DNA of 50,957 bases from Bacteroidota bacterium (GCA_018266395.1 JAFEAM010000018.1:36553-87509); one strand, 5' to 3'; shown: positions 35,439 to 42,828, counted from the stretch's first letter. Notes: generated from the letters alone by a model not told the origin. Numbers and translations: made by a program.

Positions 35439-35873
35439 TCATCTCATGAGAATCGTTTTACCGGATTTAAGGCCAATGGCCAGGTCGTAAACAGTTGTCG
35501 TCTCCAGCATTCTCTTTAGCTCAGTTCTCACTTTCGCAAATTTGTCGTGCATGGGACAGGGCCGGGTGTTGCTGCATTGTGACAGCCCTAATCCACAACC
35601 GTTGTATACAGAATCGCCGTCTATGGCAAACACGATATCGCTTGCCGTGATTCGCTTCATGCGTCCCGGGTCAATGTAGAAACCTCCATGCGGTCCAGTG
35701 AGGGAATGAACTATGTTATGCTTGGTGAGGGCCCCTAAGACCTTGCCGGTAAATGCTTCCGGTGAACCGGAATTTTCCACCACATCGCCAATCTTCACCC
35801 GTTTACCCTCCAGGGACTGCGTGGCGATGTATATAATTGCTTTTATTCCGTATTCACATCCTTTGGAAAACAT
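35439..35873 (-). CDS. Rrf2-family regulator with three cysteines (NsrR/IscR-like)
   Basis: A 144-residue winged-helix Rrf2 regulator. From the ATG at 35873 (longer frame from 35900 possible) the N-terminal HTH covers about residues 5-65 (MFSKGCEYGIKAIIYIATQ, SPEAFTGKVLGALTKHNIV). Three cysteines, C93, C100 and C106 (CGLGLSQCSNTRPC), form the cluster-binding pattern C-x6-C-x5-C, close to that of NsrR and IscR, which sense NO or iron-sulfur status through a [2Fe-2S] or [4Fe-4S] cluster. It is flanked by two copies of the same palindrome (35399-35420 downstream, 35923-35944 upstream), so it probably regulates itself and ric. NO sensing is inferred from context. Confidence 0.88.
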   Translation of the reverse strand: MFSKGCEYGIKAIIYIATQSLEGKRVKIGDVVENSGSPEAFTGKVLGALTKHNIVHSLTGPHGGFYIDPGRMKRITASDIVFAIDGDSVYNGCGLGLSQCSNTRPCPMHDKFAKVRTELKRMLETTTVYDLAIGLKSGKTILMR

Positions 35874-35897
35874 GGAGGGGTCACTGTCTTTGCGAAG

Positions 35898-35944
35898 CAA
35901 ATCTAAGGAAACTTCTGATCTATTTACGACACATATGTCTTAAA
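35898..35944 (-). promoter_or_regulatory. rrf2 promoter with NO-regulon operator 2
   Basis: Operator TTTACGAC (35923-35930), N6, GTCTTAAA (35937-35944), one mismatch in the right arm. A consensus -7 element TAGATTTG (minus strand 35905-35898) lies 24 bases downstream of the palindrome's central TATG, giving a leader of about 20 bases to the rrf2 ATG (35873). The palindrome overlaps the -33 region, implying autoregulation. Confidence 0.7.
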
Positions 35945-35979
35945 TATGTTCAACGTTACGGATAGAGGCAAAACCGGCT

Positions 35980-36040
35980 TTTAGCGTGCGGGAGGAGCGA
36001 AGTTCTCCGCCTTAGAACAGGAGCGCAGCGTCTGGCTAAA
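35980..36040. repeat. Imperfect inverted repeat after the NO-reductase operon
   Basis: TTTAGCG (35980-35986) and GCTAAA (36035-36040) arms enclose GC-rich sequence with a smaller GGAG-loop-CTCC stem. It overlaps the stop codon of the last operon gene (36038-36036). It may act as a transcription end or a REP-like element. Confidence 0.4.
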
Positions 36041-36323
36041 CAAATTTCGAATAAACGTAAAGCGAAATCAGCCCGAGGCTTATGGTGGAAACAAACAAAT
36101 ATTTAATCCAATCGACCGTAAGCACATCCTCAGCTACCGTTTCAAGCCCGGATGCACGTAATATGACGTGGAGTGCCCGGTGGACATAGATTAGAATTAC
36201 AATGGTGAGCGCAACGATCACCATCGAGAGGTACAGGATCAATTTCATTTGAAGAGCGTTGACTCCAATCTGAAGCAGAATATGGTTCCACTCCAGGGAT
36301 GAAAGATTACTCAATGTATTCAT
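36036..36323 (-). CDS. Small membrane protein of the NO-reductase-like cluster
   Basis: A 95-residue protein with two predicted membrane segments (about residues 28-50 and 70-92). It overlaps the SCO1 gene by 17 bases and is the last gene of the minus-strand cluster. In the norSY-senC-orf1 clusters known from ammonia oxidisers, an unnamed small protein follows senC in the same way; this is the reason for listing it with the cluster. Function unknown. Confidence 0.7.
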   Translation of the reverse strand: MNTLSNLSSLEWNHILLQIGVNALQMKLILYLSMVIVALTIVILIYVHRALHVILRASGLETVAEDVLTVDWIKYLFVSTISLGLISLYVYSKFV

Positions 36324-37077
36324 GGTTGTTAGGGATTAGGATAAGCAGGTTTCGCTTCCTGCGCCCGCTGGTTGCTATTGCTTGCAAAATCATGATGATG
36401 CACACGGTAAGAGCGGAAGGAGCCAGGATCATCAACAAGCCCCAATTAACTTTCCAATATCCGCTGGCCGGGTCATACTGAAAACAACTTGTCCAGACGT
36501 TGCGGTTAAGCGTGGAATAGACGGGAACAAAATCATTTGTCAGTTCCCTGAAAAGACGATCCCATTGCCTGTTATCAGGAAGGCCTTCTATCCATTGATG
36601 GATTCTCCCGTCCTGTCCTACCAGAACCATCACGGTGTTGTGATCATATGTGCCATTAACAGGCTGTGTTTGAAATCCAATCGATGACAGTAAGTCGGCG
36701 CTGTTCTCTTTTTCAAGAACGCCGAAAGTCCAGTTAGGCGGGGGAGGACTGCTATCGTTAAAGCCTGCCAATTTCCTTAACTGTGCAGGACTATCCTCAG
36801 TGTCAAAGCTTAGCACTAGCATCTGAAATCTCTCTACGGGAGCAGCCTGCAAGAGAACGTGATCACGTATCTGGAGCAAATAAGGGTTGCATACCCCCGG
36901 GCAACGGCTGTAGACCAGTGTCATGATGATAGGCTTCCGTGAGTACCAGGAAGAAAGTTGCGCCGAGGAATTATCGGACGTCCTGATTCTGGCATCCGCT
37001 ATGTTCGTGAGCAAAAAGTCCGCCTCGTCCGGACTTTGCAGCAACAGGGCGCTCAGGAGAATAATTGCCGGGCACAT
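36307..37077 (-). CDS. senC: SCO1/SenC copper-delivery protein
   Basis: A 256-residue SCO1-family protein. The copper ligands are in SRCPGVC (CxxxC, about residues 58-63) and a histidine in NGTYDHNTVMVLVG (about residue 144). A thioredoxin-like fold surrounds them, and the C-terminus has a membrane helix (about 212-230) and a basic tail. SCO proteins load copper into the CuA site of subunit II. It overlaps subunit I by 25 bases and the small membrane protein gene by 17, so all are translated together. Order CuA subunit, catalytic subunit, SenC, small ORF is that of sNOR gene sets. Confidence 0.9.
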   Translation of the reverse strand: MCPAIILLSALLLQSPDEADFLLTNIADARIRTSDNSSAQLSSWYSRKPIIMTLVYSRCPGVCNPYLLQIRDHVLLQAAPVERFQMLVLSFDTEDSPAQLRKLAGFNDSSPPPPNWTFGVLEKENSADLLSSIGFQTQPVNGTYDHNTVMVLVGQDGRIHQWIEGLPDNRQWDRLFRELTNDFVPVYSTLNRNVWTSCFQYDPASGYWKVNWGLLMILAPSALTVCIIMILQAIATSGRRKRNLLILIPNNHEYIE

Positions 37078-38483
37078 CGCTTTGTAAAATCAAAAGTGTA
37101 GATAACCATGCCGACAAGATACAGAGAGGCAAATACCACAGCCATTTGAGCAAGTGAGACTCCTTTATTGACCACATCATTATAAGTATCCACTCTCCGC
37201 GGCACGGAGAATGCCCCACCCAGGTAGAAGGCTAGGACAAAGCCGACGCCTCCTGTCACCAGCAGGCTGAAAATGAGTTTTACGAGTCCAGGGGCGATTT
37301 TCTTGTTCCCAATTTCATCTGCAAACCAGCTGGTAAAGGCAAGACTGAAGAAAACATTGCCCAACAAATTATAGGTGTGGAAATGAGCCGGCACCCATTG
37401 GGTGTTATGCAGAACAAAGTTGTTGGCAATGACTGCGTCAAGGATGGCTCCCACCCCTCCAATGGCCCAAAACATAACGCCAAAGAAGTACAGTAACGAA
37501 GCAAGGCTCCATTTCATGTTGGAACGGTAAACGGTGGTGAGCACTGAAAAAATAGTAACACATGCTGCAGGCAGCGGTGCAAACCATGACATGATCTGCC
37601 CAACAAATTGAAAGGCAACCGGCTGTGCAAAATCCATATACAAATGATGGAAGTAGGCGAACAGGACAATCAGCAAGGTGGCATTCCACGATAAACCGAC
37701 ATACCAGCTGGTCTTGTACGCCGGCTTGCCGGCCATCCTGGGAAACAATTCGTAAAGAACCGCCAATCCCAAGTAGAGCATTTCGTTAACAAGCGTATGC
37801 CCGAAAAAGAAAGTCAGGTTCTTCATCAACAACGGGTCATTAGACATGGATCCGCTTTTTAGAAATTCCAGGTAATAGAGGACCAATAACACGACGGCCG
37901 CCAGTATGCAGGCAGTAACTCCAATTAATGAGACGAATGAAATAAGAATGAAGGGAGCGACTGTGGGGCCTGGACGGCCACTAATATGATGCCAGGCGAG
38001 TGCCTGCGCAACCGTGAAATTCCTGAGAATCGTGAAGATCAAAACCAATGACCATATCAGCCATCCCACTCCCAGAATGGTGAGGGCTACAAGAAAAAGT
38101 AATGGGCCGCTTTCCATCACTTTCGCATAGAAAGGCAGCGGATAAAGAAAATACCACCCGGCATGAAATTTTGTAAGGAATGTTGAGATCAATAGGATCA
38201 CAACGCCTGTTATGGTACAGACATAAGCAATCATGCCTCCCCAACGGGGAACAGGGAAATACGTGCTAAGGATATATTCTATGCCAGCCATGCCTGCGAC
38301 AAACCAGACACCCGCCATCAGCAGACCATGTGAGGTCATGAGGACATAGAAGTTCAAAGGACCTATTTTAACCATTTCGGCCTGTTCCATGCGCATGGTT
38401 AGCCCAAATGCAATGGCCACAAGAAAAACAATCAGTGTTGTGATTAGCCAAAGCAGTGTAGATTTTTTGTAAGAAGTATTCAT
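37053..38483 (-). CDS. norS: Heme-copper oxidase-superfamily catalytic subunit I, probable sNOR nitric oxide reductase
   Basis: A 476-residue, 12-helix heme-copper oxidase subunit I. Six ligand histidines are visible: H52 (MTSHGLLMAG), H229 (FFGHTLVNE), H279-H280 (YFHHLYMD), H367 and H369 (PAHFHTYN). In A- and B-type oxygen reductases the residue four after the H229 equivalent is the cross-linked tyrosine; here it is N233. Loss of that tyrosine, with CuA-bearing subunit II and SenC next to it, points to a NO reductase of the sNOR type rather than an oxygen reductase. A low-affinity oxygen-using role cannot be excluded. An upstream subunit II gene is 14 bases away, and the operon is preceded by the NO-regulon operator. 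Confidence 0.8.
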   Translation of the reverse strand: MNTSYKKSTLLWLITTLIVFLVAIAFGLTMRMEQAEMVKIGPLNFYVLMTSHGLLMAGVWFVAGMAGIEYILSTYFPVPRWGGMIAYVCTITGVVILLISTFLTKFHAGWYFLYPLPFYAKVMESGPLLFLVALTILGVGWLIWSLVLIFTILRNFTVAQALAWHHISGRPGPTVAPFILISFVSLIGVTACILAAVVLLVLYYLEFLKSGSMSNDPLLMKNLTFFFGHTLVNEMLYLGLAVLYELFPRMAGKPAYKTSWYVGLSWNATLLIVLFAYFHHLYMDFAQPVAFQFVGQIMSWFAPLPAACVTIFSVLTTVYRSNMKWSLASLLYFFGVMFWAIGGVGAILDAVIANNFVLHNTQWVPAHFHTYNLLGNVFFSLAFTSWFADEIGNKKIAPGLVKLIFSLLVTGGVGFVLAFYLGGAFSVPRRVDTYNDVVNKGVSLAQMAVVFASLYLVGMVIYTFDFTKRCARQLFS

Positions 38484-38497
38484 GACTTAGTGATACT

Positions 38498-39049
38498 TTA
38501 TTCAACAGTTATTTTTGCTGACATCCCCCCATGGGCAATACCACAGTATTCAAGGCACAATATGTCGTAGTTGCCGCTTTCTGAAAATTTCCATCGTAGC
38601 CGGTTCACGTAGCCTGGCATGGCCTGAACTTGCGCCAGCAAAACGCCATCTTTATAAAGACTAAACCCGTGGTTTACGTCAAGACTGGAGACATTGAATT
38701 CTATTATTTCATCTTTCGGGAGCTTGAATTCGGATCCGGCGGACTTGCCAAGATCATCCGCTGAGTTGATTGGAGATTTTGAAAGTGTAAAGGAAAACTG
38801 TCTGGCCACCACAAATATTCTTTGAGCCGGAGCTTCCTTTGCATAAAGAAAGTAAGGTGATTTTGGCAATGAGATGCCCAGTACCAGCGACACCGTTCCG
38901 AAGGCAATAAAAAAGAAAATGGCCCGCTTGCTATTGACGTTTTGAAGCGCGCCGCTTCTTCTTGATGAGAGGAATACAAGAAAGAAGACAGAAACGATGA
39001 TAAGGAACATCAAAATGAATACCAGAAAAACTTCTTTTTGTATGGTCAT
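38498..39049 (-). CDS. norY: CuA-containing subunit II of the NO reductase-like complex
   Basis: A 183-residue cytochrome-oxidase subunit II-like protein. From the ATG at 39049 (a GTG at 39055 would add two residues) there are two N-terminal membrane helices (about 7-28 and 44-60), then a cupredoxin domain. It has the CuA ligand set CLEYCGIAHGGM (C168-x3-C172 with H and M) and an upstream histidine in VNHGFSLY. The ARQFSF segment at the start of the cupredoxin is typical of subunit II. It receives electrons from a donor and passes them to subunit I. First gene of the operon, with the operator 124 bases upstream. Confidence 0.85.
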   Translation of the reverse strand: MTIQKEVFLVFILMFLIIVSVFFLVFLSSRRSGALQNVNSKRAIFFFIAFGTVSLVLGISLPKSPYFLYAKEAPAQRIFVVARQFSFTLSKSPINSADDLGKSAGSEFKLPKDEIIEFNVSSLDVNHGFSLYKDGVLLAQVQAMPGYVNRLRWKFSESGNYDILCLEYCGIAHGGMSAKITVE

Positions 39050-39148
39050 AACCACGTGTTGTTATACTGTCCTTAAAATTGGATATAACACGTAACCACG
39101 AGCCTCCCGGAGGCGCGGACCATTAGTAGGTTAGATGATGGGGTTAGA

Positions 39149-39194
39149 CAAATATAATCCGATCCTCTCACATTAACGACAAATTAGTCGTAAA
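39149..39194 (-). promoter_or_regulatory. norY promoter with NO-regulon operator 3
   Basis: Operator TTAACGAC (39173-39180), N6, GTCGTAAA (39187-39194), perfect arms. On the minus strand its centre holds a TTTG, followed after 23 bases by a consensus -7 TATATTTG (39156-39149). The transcript would have a leader of about 95 bases to norY. The operator position on the -33 box is the same as in operators 1 and 2, within a few bases. Confidence 0.7.
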
Positions 39195-39388
39195 ATATTA
39201 AGGACTGGAAAATGCGCAGGTTTAGAATTTAGTATCTCTAAAGAATTTATGAAGGGGGAGGAGTTTATAGCCGGAACCTCCCCATTAATCAGCTTGCCTG
39301 ATTCGGGTCGACACAGGCACATTATAGTTGTGCACTGAACAAATTGGCCCATAGAGAGAAGTGCGAGCCAGAAGTTTGACCTAGAGCT

Positions 39389-39420
39389 GTAACCTTTTAG
39401 GCTCTCATTTACTCTAATTA
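39389..39420 (+). promoter_or_regulatory. Bipartite promoter of folE, shared with the ECF sigma gene
   Basis: GTAACC (39389-39394), 17 bases, CTCTAATTA (39412-39420). The same two blocks with identical spacing, and a shared CTCTCRTTWA between them, precede the sigma factor gene at 40781-40812. An AAC-containing -35 is typical of ECF sigma promoters. The 39056-39447 gap otherwise holds operator 3. Confidence 0.6.
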
Positions 39421-39447
39421 TGTTGTACAATCCGATGTAAAGGAATT

Positions 39448-40092
39448 ATGGAAGCAATCCTCAGCAACACCACTTTAAAGAGAGCCATATCTTCACCATT
39501 TATTGGCGAGGCATCTGATATGCCAGATGATGAAAAGATTGAAATCATTCAATTTCATTTTGCGAAAATAATGGAAACATTGGGGCTTGACTTGAATGAT
39601 GACAGCCTTACTGAAACGCCAGGCAGGGTGGCCAAAATGTATGTGAAGGAAATGTTCAGCGGACTAAACCCGGAAGCAAGACCTGAAATCAGCCTCTTTG
39701 AAAATAACTATGGCTACCACCGGATGCTTGTTGAAAAGGATATCACACTCTATTCCTGCTGTGAACACCATTTTGTGCCAATTATTGGGCGGGTTCATGT
39801 CGCGTACATCCCAGGTAAACAGGTCATTGGGCTTTCAAAAATCAATCGTTTGGTGCAGTATTATGCGCGACGACCACAGGTTCAGGAACGCCTGACCATG
39901 CAAATTGCAGCGAGGTTGAAAGAAGTTTTGCAGCACGATGATGTTGCGGTTGTAATTGAGGCTGATCATCTATGTGTGGCTTCAAGAGGCATTCAGGATA
40001 CCAGCAGCTCAACCACGACTTCGGAATTCTCAGGCGAATTTGAGAATGACACAACCAGGCTGGAGTTTTTGGCTTATATCCGCAACAAATGA
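39448..40092 (+). CDS. folE: GTP cyclohydrolase I (FolE)
   Basis: A 214-residue GTP cyclohydrolase I. The zinc-site motif CCEHHFVP (C105, H108 region) and the second zinc cysteine in HLCVASRG (C176), with the catalytic histidines and the segment DDSLTETPGRVAKMYV, are all present. It converts GTP to dihydroneopterin triphosphate for tetrahydrofolate or pterin synthesis. The stop overlaps the start of the next gene (ATGA), so the two are coupled. It carries the putative ECF promoter at 39389-39420 and sits next to the NO-response genes. A second folE elsewhere in the genome is possible but not seen. Confidence 0.95.
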   Translation: MEAILSNTTLKRAISSPFIGEASDMPDDEKIEIIQFHFAKIMETLGLDLNDDSLTETPGRVAKMYVKEMFSGLNPEARPEISLFENNYGYHRMLVEKDITLYSCCEHHFVPIIGRVHVAYIPGKQVIGLSKINRLVQYYARRPQVQERLTMQIAARLKEVLQHDDVAVVIEADHLCVASRGIQDTSSSTTTSEFSGEFENDTTRLEFLAYIRNK

Positions 40093-40763
40093 TCGCGATG
40101 ACCCAATCAGTTAAAATAATTTCTATTGAGCACCTAACACATGATGTGTTGAGGGTGGTTGCCGACAGGCCGGCTGAGTTAACTTATCAACCGGGGCAAG
40201 CCGTGGACGTTGCCATCGACAAACCGGGTTGGGAACAAGAGTTCAGGGCATTTACATTCACCTCATTGCCTGGCGAGGAGCTAATTGAATTTACCATTAA
40301 GACCTATCCATCTCATAATGGGGTTACGAATAAGCTCCTTTCACTTGCTGCCGGTGATAGCCTGATTATAGGCGGCGTTTTTGGAGACATCGCCTACAAA
40401 GGCGAAGGTATGTTCATAGCGGGCGGAGCAGGCGTAACCCCATTTATTGCCATCTTAAAGCAGCTTGAAAAGGTTAATAGGATAGGAGACAACAAGCTGC
40501 TTTTTGCCAATAAGACAAAAGCTGATATAATTCTTGAACGTGAATTCAGAAGATTGCTGGGTACCAATTTCATCAATGTCCTTTCTGAAGAAAATCATGA
40601 GGGTTACGAGGTCGGTTTCATTACCGCAGAACTGATAAAGAAGCATGGCAACAATGCCCAATATTTCTATCTCTGTGGCCCGCCACAAATGATGGCGGCC
40701 GTACAAAAGCACCTTGCTGCATTAGGTATCCCCGAAGAAAGCATCATAAAAGAGTCCTTTTAA
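40089..40763 (+). CDS. FAD-binding oxidoreductase of the ferredoxin/flavodoxin-NADP reductase type
   Basis: A 224-residue protein with an N-terminal FAD-binding domain (EFRAFTFTSLPGEELIEFTIKTYP) and a C-terminal NAD(P)-binding domain (GMFIAGGAGVTPFIAIL, YLCGPPQMMAAVQKHLAALG). No [2Fe-2S] domain is present, so it is not PaaE. The ATG at 40089 overlaps the folE stop by 4 bases; an in-frame ATG at 40098 is an alternative. It probably supplies electrons from NADPH to a flavoprotein or to an oxidised cofactor; the partner is unknown. Confidence 0.82.
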   Translation: MIAMTQSVKIISIEHLTHDVLRVVADRPAELTYQPGQAVDVAIDKPGWEQEFRAFTFTSLPGEELIEFTIKTYPSHNGVTNKLLSLAAGDSLIIGGVFGDIAYKGEGMFIAGGAGVTPFIAILKQLEKVNRIGDNKLLFANKTKADIILEREFRRLLGTNFINVLSEENHEGYEVGFITAELIKKHGNNAQYFYLCGPPQMMAAVQKHLAALGIPEESIIKESF

Positions 40764-40780
40764 TATACTTCCCTTGTTTT

Positions 40781-40812
40781 GTAACCATTACAACTCTCGT
40801 TAACTCTAATTA
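40781..40812 (+). promoter_or_regulatory. Bipartite autoregulatory promoter of the ECF sigma gene
   Basis: GTAACC (40781-40786), 17 bases, CTCTAATTA (40804-40812), with the same conserved middle as 39389-39420. It lies 118 bases before the sigma ATG. A leader of this length has no other recognisable feature. Confidence 0.6.
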
Positions 40813-40929
40813 AATGAACCAAGGGGCTGACGGGCTGGCTATAAAGTGCTTTAGTTTTGTTAATAATCTGCAAGGGTGAATGGACAGAACAGGATCTGAT
40901 GATGAACCTTGCGGCTTATACGGGGAAGG

Positions 40930-41604
40930 ATGTCAAAATTGAAGTCTGAAAGGATGAAGCGAATTGAAGAACTAACTGAAGCAGAAGTCATTGAACGGAT
41001 TTTAAAAGGAGAAAGACCTCTTTACGAAATTATCGTAAGGCGGTTTAATCCGTATTTGTATAAGATAGGCAGGTCGTACAATTACAACCATGAGGATACC
41101 CAGGACCTGATGCAGGATACCTATGTGGATGCCTTCAAGAGTTTATCCCAATTTGAAAACCGGGCAAATTTTAAGACTTGGCTTATCCGCATCATGCTCA
41201 ATAACTGTTATCGTAAAAGGAGAAAAGCCGGATTTAGAAACGAGCATGCTCAGGCCGGTATCAATGAAAACGCAAAACCCATGTTTAACAATACGCATAA
41301 CGATGCCAATCAACACCTTCACAACCGTGAGTTGGGGCATGTCATAGAAGAATCACTTGGCAAAATACCCGAAGATTACCGTATGGTCTTCTCTTTGCGG
41401 GAAATGACCGGGCTTAATGTTTCGGAAACAGCAAAGCTTTTGGATTTAAGTGAATCCAATGTAAAAGTGCGTCTCAACAGAGCCAAGGCCATGCTGAGAA
41501 GCGAAATAGAGAAATCATATTCTGCGGATGAACTCTTCGAATTTAACTTGTCCTATTGCAATCCATTTACCGCGAGAGTGATGGAAAGAATAAATGAGCT
41601 TTAG
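40930..41604 (+). CDS. ECF RNA polymerase sigma factor with C-terminal extension
   Basis: A 224-residue ECF sigma factor. The ATG at 40930, preceded by GGGGAAGG, is chosen over the TTG at 40909. Region 2 covers about residues 27-90 (NPYLYKIGRSYNYNHEDTQDLMQDTYVDAFK, cited in part) and region 4 about 140-190 (LREMTGLNVSETAKLLDLSESNVKVRLNRAKAML). A C-terminal tail (ELFEFNLSYCNPFTARVMERI) extends past the usual end, a feature of one Bacteroidota ECF group. No anti-sigma gene follows. It shares its promoter motif with folE, which suggests that it drives itself and folE. Confidence 0.9.
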   Translation: MSKLKSERMKRIEELTEAEVIERILKGERPLYEIIVRRFNPYLYKIGRSYNYNHEDTQDLMQDTYVDAFKSLSQFENRANFKTWLIRIMLNNCYRKRRKAGFRNEHAQAGINENAKPMFNNTHNDANQHLHNRELGHVIEESLGKIPEDYRMVFSLREMTGLNVSETAKLLDLSESNVKVRLNRAKAMLRSEIEKSYSADELFEFNLSYCNPFTARVMERINEL

Positions 41605-41679
41605 GTGCTGAGGTTGGATGGGATGGACAGTCGATTATAATGGTAGGTAGCCGCGACCGTTGCTGAGAATGGCTTGAAT

Positions 41680-42004
41680 AAGTCCACGCACGGGCAACAT
41701 GCCATTTATGATGTCACTGGCATGCATACGAATGCGTCTCACGCCTGCCGAGGCCATCAATGTGTGCACCATCAATGTCGCCTATGTACTAGGACTTCTT
41801 TCCACCCGCGGCAGCATAACCTAGGAAAATCAGCGGATGTCCTCATTACCACACCCATGCGCTCCATCAATTATCTGGTTTATAGCTTTGGCAGGAGGTC
41901 GGTGGAGCAGACCATATTGAAGGGGAAAGATCGTGGGAGCAGAGTAATCTCAGAATGTTGAATGAAGAACAGAGAATTTTGAATGTTGAAGTGATCGATC
42001 AGCA
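41680..42004 (+). pseudogene. Decayed duplicate of the hutI 3' end
   Basis: This stretch aligns with the last ~290 bases of hutI and 18 bases beyond its stop (33810-34094), for example at the starts AAGTCCACGCACGGGC here and AAGTTCACCCACCGGT there. It has many substitutions, a 1-base deletion that changes ACCAGAGGA to ACCTAGGA and so creates an in-frame TAG, and an extra ~40-base insertion near the end. It begins 76 bases after the sigma gene and ends near 42004. No promoter or start is present; it is not expected to make protein. Confidence 0.85.
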
Positions 42005-42093
42005 GTGATCATGATTTAAGACAATCACTTTCGGGATCACATTCAAGAATCATCTGCGCGCAATTGGGGCGATCAGCCAGCCGACAAATATCA

Positions 42094-42258
42094 TCAAACT
42101 CCTACTGACTCCTTAGGTAAACCATGCTTCTTCAAAATTACTTCCATGGAGTTGGCCTTCTTCGCAAACAAGGTAGCATTGTCATAGCTCTTCACCTTCT
42201 TGCTGATGGTCAAGGCCTTTGCTGACTTACGCTTTCTTTGTAGTCTTTTTGCTGCCAT
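42094..42258 (-). CDS. Small basic protein of 54 residues
   Basis: An ATG at 42258 with an AGAGG ribosome-binding-like site 7 bases upstream opens a 54-codon frame ending with TGA at 42096-42094. The protein is lysine/arginine rich (MAAKRLQRKRKSAKALTISK at the N-terminus), with no cysteines, no signal peptide and no hydrophobic segment. Such a composition suggests nucleic-acid or ribosome association, but there is no family match I can name. It stands alone between the hutI remnant and the OsmC gene. Confidence 0.55.
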   Translation of the reverse strand: MAAKRLQRKRKSAKALTISKKVKSYDNATLFAKKANSMEVILKKHGLPKESVGV

Positions 42259-42364
42259 AATTTTCCTCTAATTTAAAGCTTCCTGAGGGTTATTTCTATC
42301 GCAATATAACGGCCATTTCTTTTTAAGTCAGCAGAATCAAAATCTACTAACAAGCAATAACCAA

Positions 42365-42769
42365 TTAGGAACGAATCACCTCCACATCAAACGTTACCTC
42401 CGCTTTCAAAGAGGAAACGACTGAACAGTATTTTTCCAGCGTCAAGGCCGCCACCTTGGTTAATTCTTCTTCCGTGACGTCAGGAGAGGTGATGATGTAT
42501 TTGCAGTGGATGCTGGTGAAATATCTGGGGGGAGTTTCCATTCGGCCTGCCTCGGCATCGATCACGAATTTCGTAACGGTTTTCTTCCGCTTCTTCAGCA
42601 TAGACACAATATCCACAGCACCGCAACCCGCAACGGCTGAAAGAACAAGTTCCATGGGACTAAGCGCCTTCTTCTCCTCTTTTTTTCGCATGTCGATTTT
42701 TACAGTATTGCCGTTCTCGTTGGTGGCCTCATATACTTCATCGCCGAGCATGTGGGTAATGATCTTCAT
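42365..42769 (-). CDS. OsmC family protein
   Basis: A 134-residue OsmC/Ohr-fold protein. The two redox-active cysteines are in SPMELVLSAVAGCGAVDIVSML (C49) and LEKYCSVVSSL (C114), each with the usual surroundings. Family members act as thiol-dependent peroxidases or sulfur-modifying proteins; YhfA-like members have no proven function. It is divergent from apt, with 59 bases between the starts. Confidence 0.9.
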   Translation of the reverse strand: MKIITHMLGDEVYEATNENGNTVKIDMRKKEEKKALSPMELVLSAVAGCGAVDIVSMLKKRKKTVTKFVIDAEAGRMETPPRYFTSIHCKYIITSPDVTEEELTKVAALTLEKYCSVVSSLKAEVTFDVEVIRS

Positions 42770-42828
42770 GTCAATTTTGTCTGGTAGTTCAATTGATTTT
42801 CGGGAGGTAAATTTACTATTTTGGCGCC

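Noticed and set aside
37053..39049. Calling the cluster an ordinary cytochrome c oxidase
   Set aside because: Asn at the tyrosine position, the senC/small-ORF order, lack of subunit III and the NO-related neighbours fit sNOR better; kept as probable, not certain.
40089..40763. Possible missing PaaE reductase of the epoxidase
   Set aside because: It lacks a [2Fe-2S] domain, is 33 kb from paa genes, and is coupled to folE instead.
41674..41961. 95-codon frame in the hutI remnant
   Set aside because: It runs in a different frame from hutI across a decayed copy; it carries no independent start signal or domain.
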